From Actinomycetes bacterium (GTDB taxonomy: Bacteria > Actinomycetota > Acidimicrobiia > Acidimicrobiales > RAAP-2), in contig JAJYXS010000021.1 in NCBI GenBank assembly GCA_021801615.1, forward strand, positions 1 to 8,658: a stretch of DNA of 8,658 nucleotides, given 5' to 3'. The notes under the pieces were generated by a model. It did no database searches, was not told the origin of the DNA, and saw nothing but the letters and a program-made list of their open reading frames with translations. Position numbers and translations under genes: made by a program. Of the stretch, positions 6,554 through 8,658 are shown piece after piece; the stretch's first letter is position 1; every line of letters begins with the position of its first letter.

Positions 6554-6583
6554 ATGCTACGGGCAGCCGGGGAACCGGTCCAA
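6554..6583 (-). promoter_or_regulatory. Candidate promoter for the ccm operon
   Basis: Minus strand: TTGGAC (6583-6578), an 18-base spacer, then TAGCAT (6559-6554). The -35 matches consensus only in TTG and the -10 in four of six bases. Transcription would begin near 6547, about 7 bases before the ccmA ATG at 6540, giving a nearly leaderless mRNA. That fits the lack of a Shine-Dalgarno sequence there. Weak evidence; the operon could also be reached by read-through from hsp20. Confidence 0.3.
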
Positions 6584-6692
6584 GCGGGAGGCCGGAGCCC
6601 GATGGCGACGGGGGCTGCGCGCGCGGGCCCCGATCGGCGCGGCAGCACACGGCGGGCCCGGGCGAGCGGCCCCACGCACCGACCGCCCGCCC

Positions 6693-6713
6693 GGAGCTCA
6701 CCGCCGAAGCTCC
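6693..6713 (-). terminator. Possible terminator hairpin after hsp20
   Basis: A perfect 6-bp inverted repeat (GGAGCT ... AGCTCC) with a 9-base loop begins 16 bases past the hsp20 stop. There is no U-tract after it, so it would be a weak or I-shaped terminator at best. It may equally be chance in sequence this rich in GC. Confidence 0.3.
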
Positions 6714-6729
6714 TGCCCGACGGCCCCGC

Positions 6730-7155
6730 TCACGAGACCGCAGCCAGCTCCTTCTGGCGGTCACCCGAGGTGACCGCCACCCTGCGGGGCTTCGCCGCTT
6801 CCTGGACCGGGATCGTCAGGGCGAGCACGCCGTCGTGGTAGTCGGCCTGGATGCGCTCGGTGTCGAGCGTGTCGCCCAGGAAGAGCTGGCGGGTGAAGGT
6901 CCCCGAGGGAAGCTCGGCGACGATCGTCTCGACACCGTCTTCGCCGGTGGCAGGCCGCTCGGCCTTCACGGTGAGGACGTTCTTCTCCACCGTGACCTCG
7001 ATCGAGTCTCGGTCGACCCCCGGGAGGTCGAAGTACACGTAGAACTGGTCGCCCTTCCTGAAGGCGTCCATCGGCATCACGCTCGGCCGTCCGCCGCCCA
7101 AGACCTGTTGGGTCAGTCGGTCCAGCTCTCTGAAGGGATCGGTGCGCATCAGCAT
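6730..7155 (-). CDS. Hsp20 small heat-shock protein (alpha-crystallin domain)
   Basis: 141 residues, a normal length for bacterial Hsp20. The family forms ATP-independent oligomers that hold unfolding proteins for Hsp70/ClpB to refold. The N-terminal arm is short and contains DPFRELDRL (6-14), the usual start. The alpha-crystallin domain covers about 29-117: DAFRKGDQFYVYFDLPGVD, the VEKNVLTVKAER strands, and the family signature A-x-x-x-x-GVL at 104-111 (ADYHDGVL). The C-terminal interaction motif I-x-V is IPV (115-117), directly after the domain, followed by a polar tail. The ATG at 7155 has a very strong ribosome-binding site (GGAGG 7167-7163, 7-base gap). An ATG at residue 3 is an unlikely alternative. 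The gene faces away from the J-protein-hspR pair, whose repressor probably controls it. Confidence 0.95.
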   Translation of the reverse strand: MLMRTDPFRELDRLTQQVLGGGRPSVMPMDAFRKGDQFYVYFDLPGVDRDSIEVTVEKNVLTVKAERPATGEDGVETIVAELPSGTFTRQLFLGDTLDTERIQADYHDGVLALTIPVQEAAKPRRVAVTSGDRQKELAAVS

Positions 7156-7162
7156 CTTGGCT

Positions 7163-7230
7163 CCTCCTTTCTCGTCTCGATCGAAAGAGCTGGCGCAGCA
7201 CTGTCCAGCTTGCCTCCCTGTGCCGCCAGC
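7163..7230 (-). promoter_or_regulatory. Candidate RNA thermometer in the hsp20 leader
   Basis: Two adjacent hairpins can form in the hsp20 mRNA leader. Hairpin I pairs GCTGGCG (7230-7224) with CGCCAGC (7195-7189), extended inside by GCAC (7223-7220) with GTGC (7201-7198) and a 2-base bulge. Hairpin II pairs TCTTTC (7188-7183) with GAAAGGA (7171-7165) across an 11-base loop, with one bulged G. Hairpin II takes in the first part of the Shine-Dalgarno GGAGG (7167-7163) and is rich in A-U pairs, so it would be weak at high temperature. A weak ribosome-site hairpin behind a stable one is the known layout of hsp20 thermometers such as ROSE. Folding was judged by eye only. Confidence 0.45.
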
Positions 7231-7256
7231 GCCCTACGACTGCTGGCTCATCAGTT

Positions 7257-7286
7257 ATGATACAGGCCAGAATGAAAATCTGTCAA
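7257..7286 (-). promoter_or_regulatory. Strong sigma70-type promoter for hsp20
   Basis: Minus strand: TTGACA (7286-7281, perfect -35), an 18-base spacer, and TATCAT (7262-7257, five of six). This is the most AT-rich stretch of the window. Transcription would start near 7250, giving a leader of about 95 bases before the hsp20 ATG. A vegetative-type promoter on a heat-shock gene fits control by a repressor (HspR) rather than by a heat-shock sigma factor. Confidence 0.7.
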
Positions 7287-7299
7287 GTACCACTCAGAT
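7278..7299. promoter_or_regulatory. Candidate operator between the divergent heat-shock promoters
   Basis: Inverted repeat ATCTG (7278-7282) and CAGAT (7295-7299) with a GTAC centre. It encloses the hsp20 -35 box and touches the GATAAT box facing the J-protein gene, so a bound protein would block both directions. It also contains TCAAG and ACTCAG, partial matches to the HspR half-site ACTCAAG, but both are in the same orientation rather than inverted. HspR is the obvious candidate binder; the consensus HAIR site is not present. Confidence 0.35.
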
Positions 7300-7302
7300 A
7301 AT
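7297..7302 (+). promoter_or_regulatory. Possible -10 box for the J-protein-hspR pair
   Basis: GATAAT matches TATAAT in five of six bases and would start transcription near 7309, about 14 bases before the ATG at 7323. The best -35 candidate, ATGAAA (7272-7277), is poor and 19 bases away. TATGAT at 7256-7261 is an alternative -10, also without a convincing -35. Confidence 0.3.
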
Positions 7303-7322
7303 CTTCACTCTCGAAGCTCGAC

Positions 7323-7937
7323 ATGGACACGAACGCCGACTACTACGCCCGCCTCGAGGTGGCTCGCTGCGCCACGCGCGAGGAGATCGTCCGCGCCTAC
7401 CGGCGCCTTGCCATGGATGTCCACCCGGATGCCCGTCCAGAGGATCCCGACGCCTCCGCGCGCTTCCGGGAGATCACCGAGGCCTACGAGGTGCTGAGCG
7501 ACCCGGAGCGTCGGGCGCGCTACGACCGCCGGCCGAGCAGGACGCGCGTCGCGCTGCGCCTGCGCCGCCCACCACGAGGAGGTGCTTGGGCGGGTCCCGG
7601 GCCGGAGCGTGCGGAGGAGCCCGTGCTCCTCGGCGCGCCGCGCCCCCGGCGACGCGACCCCTCCGTGGGCCTCCGGCCCCTCGACGTGCGCCCTCCTGAC
7701 GTCTGGCCCCTCGACGCCCGGCCTCCTGACCTCTGGCCCCTCGACGCCCGGCCTCCTGACCACCGGCCGCTCGACGCCCGGCCTCCTGACCTCTGGCCGC
7801 TCGGGCACGGCCAGCGCCATGACCACGGGCAGGGGCGCTCCGGCGCAGCGGGACGTGACGCTCGGTGGGCCGGCGTTTCGGTCCCGCACGTCTCCCGGCT
7901 CCTGCGCCACCTCGTCGAGAACTGGTGGGACCTGTGA
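7323..7937 (+). CDS. J-domain (DnaJ-like) co-chaperone with decapeptide-repeat tail
   Basis: 204 residues. J domains stimulate the Hsp70 (DnaK) ATPase and direct it to clients. The J domain covers about 6-68, with the catalytic HPD at 34-36 (DVHPD), helix II EEIVRAYRRLA before it and FREITEAYEVLSDPERRARYD after it. There is no Gly/Phe region, no Cys-rich zinc finger and no C-terminal substrate domain, so it is a J-domain-only type and not DnaJ or CbpA. The middle (70-117) is Arg/Pro-rich. Residues about 119-158 are four copies of PLDARPPDLW-like peptides, and the last 15 residues (VSRLLRHLVENWWDL) look like an amphipathic helix. The ATG has only a weak ribosome site. The stop overlaps the hspR GTG, so the two are coupled. 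The tail's function is unknown. Confidence 0.88.
   Translation: MDTNADYYARLEVARCATREEIVRAYRRLAMDVHPDARPEDPDASARFREITEAYEVLSDPERRARYDRRPSRTRVALRLRRPPRGGAWAGPGPERAEEPVLLGAPRPRRRDPSVGLRPLDVRPPDVWPLDARPPDLWPLDARPPDHRPLDARPPDLWPLGHGQRHDHGQGRSGAAGRDARWAGVSVPHVSRLLRHLVENWWDL
7675..7803. repeat. 30-bp tandem repeat in the J-protein gene
   Basis: Four full 30-bp units start at 7675, 7705, 7735 and 7765, each about GGCCCCTCGACGCCCGGCCT followed by CCTGACCTCT. A 9-bp partial unit follows at 7795. They encode the decapeptide PLDARPPDLW with small changes (VR for AR in unit 1, HR for LW in unit 3). The units are directly adjoining with no spacers, so this is a coding minisatellite and not a CRISPR array. 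Confidence 0.93.
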
Positions 7938-8257
7938 CGGAGTGGCCCGACGCCGCCCGCGGCGTCTTCGCCATCTCGGTCGCGGCCGAGCTGGCGGGCG
8001 TGCACCCCCAGACCCTGCGGATCTACGAGCGGGAGGGGCTGGTCCAGCCCGCGCGCAGCGAGGGGGGCACCCGGCGCTACAGCGCCGAGGACGTCGAACG
8101 TCTCCGGCTCATCGCCGCGCTCACCGGAGACGGGCTGAACCTCGCCGGCGTGAAGAAGGTCCTCGCCCTCCAGCAGCAGCTCGCCGAGCTTCGAGCCACC
8201 GTCGAGCAGCTCGAGGCCGAGCTCGCCCGCAGCCGCGAGCGGCCACCCAGGCAATAG
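7934..8257 (+). CDS. hspR: HspR, MerR-family heat-shock repressor
   Basis: 107 residues, GTG start. HspR represses chaperone genes by binding HAIR operators and, in Streptomyces, uses DnaK as co-repressor. The winged helix begins at about 12 (FAISVAAELAGVHPQTLRIY), and the wing reads EGGTRRYSAEDVERL. The LNLAGVKKVLAL segment that follows is typical of HspR and differs from other MerR proteins. A coiled coil (about 76-103) follows and ends at TAG. This is shorter than M. tuberculosis (126) or Streptomyces (about 151) HspR. The GTG at 7934 overlaps the J-protein stop (GTGA) and has GGTGGGA three bases upstream. A CbpM-like modulator beside a J protein is an alternative, but the intact DNA-binding wing argues for HspR. 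Confidence 0.92.
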   Translation: MTEWPDAARGVFAISVAAELAGVHPQTLRIYEREGLVQPARSEGGTRRYSAEDVERLRLIAALTGDGLNLAGVKKVLALQQQLAELRATVEQLEAELARSRERPPRQ

Positions 8258-8440
8258 AGCCAAGCGAGCGGGCGAACGGCGCGACGCGCGGCGAGCGAAC
8301 GAACGACGCGACGCGCGGCGAGCGAGCGACGCGGCGACCGTACGCGGCTCGATCGGTTCCTCACCCACATCGCGTTGGCCGATCGCGAAAAGCGCGTGGA
8401 GCGCGTGCAACAACACCGCCTCAGCGAAGTTGACGGTTGA
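8258..8440 (+). other. In-frame open extension of hspR beyond its TAG stop
   Basis: The hspR frame stays open for 60 more codons after TAG (8255-8257) and ends at TGA 8438-8440, 7 bp before the convergent IclR-family stop. It has no early start codon of its own. The first half is two copies of a nonapeptide RT(A/T)RRAASE. The second half (RLDRFLTHIALADREKRV...) has coding-like composition: third bases mostly G/C and second bases rich in A/T. It may be a tail lost to a nonsense mutation, a read-through product or chance. At this GC content a 60-codon open stretch alone is not significant. No clear terminator hairpin is seen here. Confidence 0.35.
8281..8325. repeat. 27-bp-period direct repeat downstream of hspR
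   Basis: GCGACGCGCGGCGAGCGA occurs exactly at 8281-8298 and 8308-8325. The similarity extends upstream of each copy, and a degraded third copy follows. The period is nine codons and is in phase with hspR. Confidence 0.85.
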
Positions 8441-8447
8441 TCACCTA

Positions 8448-8658
8448 TCACTCTACGTTCGCTGGGGTCGGCACGGATTGCTCGCGCCGCTGCCGGGCCT
8501 TGCCGTTCCCATCGACCTGACTGGGCCGAGACCCGAGGCCGTACCCCAGCCGAGCCGAGATCGTGCCGGCCGCGTCGACGACGAGTCCCCGCAGCTGCTC
8601 CATCCGCTCCCAGCTCATCCGGATGGTCGGCCCGGAGAGGCTCAGGCTTCCCGCGAGC
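8448..8658 (-). CDS. IclR-family transcriptional regulator, C-terminal fragment
   Basis: Partial gene entering from the right edge; 69 codons remain before TGA (8450-8448), which is followed at once by an in-frame TAG. The visible start LAGSLSLSGPTIRMSWERM and the helix ending AGTISARLGYG match the end of the IclR effector-binding domain (typically S-(L/V)-SGP-x-x-R ... I-S-x-x-L-G). IclR proteins are ligand-responsive dimeric regulators of catabolic genes. The DNA-binding half and the ligand pocket are outside the window, so neither target nor ligand can be proposed. A polar tail of about 29 residues follows the domain. The gene converges on hspR and looks unrelated to the heat-shock genes. 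Confidence 0.85.
   Translation of the reverse strand, partial: LAGSLSLSGPTIRMSWERMEQLRGLVVDAAGTISARLGYGLGSRPSQVDGNGKARQRREQSVPTPANVE

Larger units (their letters stand above)
6541..6729. other. Intergenic region between hsp20 and ccmA
   Basis: 189 bp between the hsp20 stop and the ccmA start, both on the minus strand. It is extremely GC-rich and open in several frames, but none resembles a protein. It contains a possible terminator hairpin near the hsp20 end and a possible promoter near ccmA, both listed separately. Nothing else is recognisable. Confidence 0.6.

Noticed and set aside
6541..6675. Longer CcmA starting at the ATG at 6675
   Set aside because: The extra 45 residues are Arg/Pro/Ala-rich with no conservation to the family, and would run through the candidate promoter.
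5419..7260. Plus-strand open frame of 613 codons opposite ccmB, ccmA and hsp20
   Set aside because: It runs through three recognisable minus-strand genes and the hsp20 promoter, and has no family-like sequence.
7156..7322. CIRCE element (HrcA operator) in the heat-shock intergenic region
   Set aside because: No TTAGCACTC-N9-GAGTGCTAA or near match was found; isolated CACTC strings lack the partner arm.
7675..7803. CRISPR array
   Set aside because: The 30-bp units adjoin directly without spacers and encode an in-frame decapeptide repeat.
7520..8416. Minus-strand open frame of 298 codons opposite the J-protein gene and hspR
   Set aside because: Shadow of two clear plus-strand genes; the 30-bp and 27-bp repeats are open in several frames simply because of their composition.
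8258..8447. Intrinsic terminator between the convergent hspR and IclR-family genes
   Set aside because: No GC stem followed by a T-run in either direction. Short self-complementary CGCG strings near 8384-8410 are not convincing.

Overview
This window is very GC-rich and looks chromosomal. It holds two functional blocks plus two genes cut by the window edges. HspR, the base composition and a leader-poor, start/stop-overlapping gene layout suggest an actinobacterium, possibly Acidimicrobiia or a related deep lineage. That placement is inference: no rRNA or other marker gene is present.

Block 1 (positions 1-6540, all minus strand, so read right to left) is a complete System I cytochrome c maturation operon: ccmA, ccmB, ccmC, ccmD, ccmE, ccmF, ccmG, ccmH and the first 45 codons of a ccmI-like gene. 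Almost every junction overlaps (ATGA, GTGA or TGATG), so the operon is very likely one translationally coupled unit. CcmABCD would load haem onto the haem chaperone CcmE; CcmG and CcmH would reduce the apocytochrome CXXCH thiols; CcmF with CcmH/I would ligate haem. The exception to the overlaps is the ccmF-ccmG junction, where a 9-bp tandem repeat contains a single 8-bp unit that breaks the frame and leaves a 12-codon mini-ORF between the genes.

Block 2 (6730-8257) is a small heat-shock module around one divergent control region (7156-7322). On the minus strand is an Hsp20 small heat-shock protein with a near-consensus sigma70 promoter, a leader of about 95 nt and a ribosome-binding site that can fold into a hairpin, which is a candidate RNA thermometer. 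On the plus strand is a J-domain protein with a decapeptide-repeat tail, coupled by a GTGA overlap to an HspR-type MerR repressor. HspR probably controls the divergent region, but no consensus HAIR operator is present; only degenerate candidates are.

After hspR (8258-8447) the hspR frame stays open for 60 codons past its TAG stop and contains a 27-bp in-frame repeat. It ends 7 bp before the stop codon of a convergent IclR-family regulator, of which only the C-terminal 69 residues are in the window.

A feature shared by both blocks is short tandem repeats whose periods are multiples of 3 (9, 18, 21, 27 and 30 bp), almost all lying in loops, tails or gene junctions rather than in catalytic domains.
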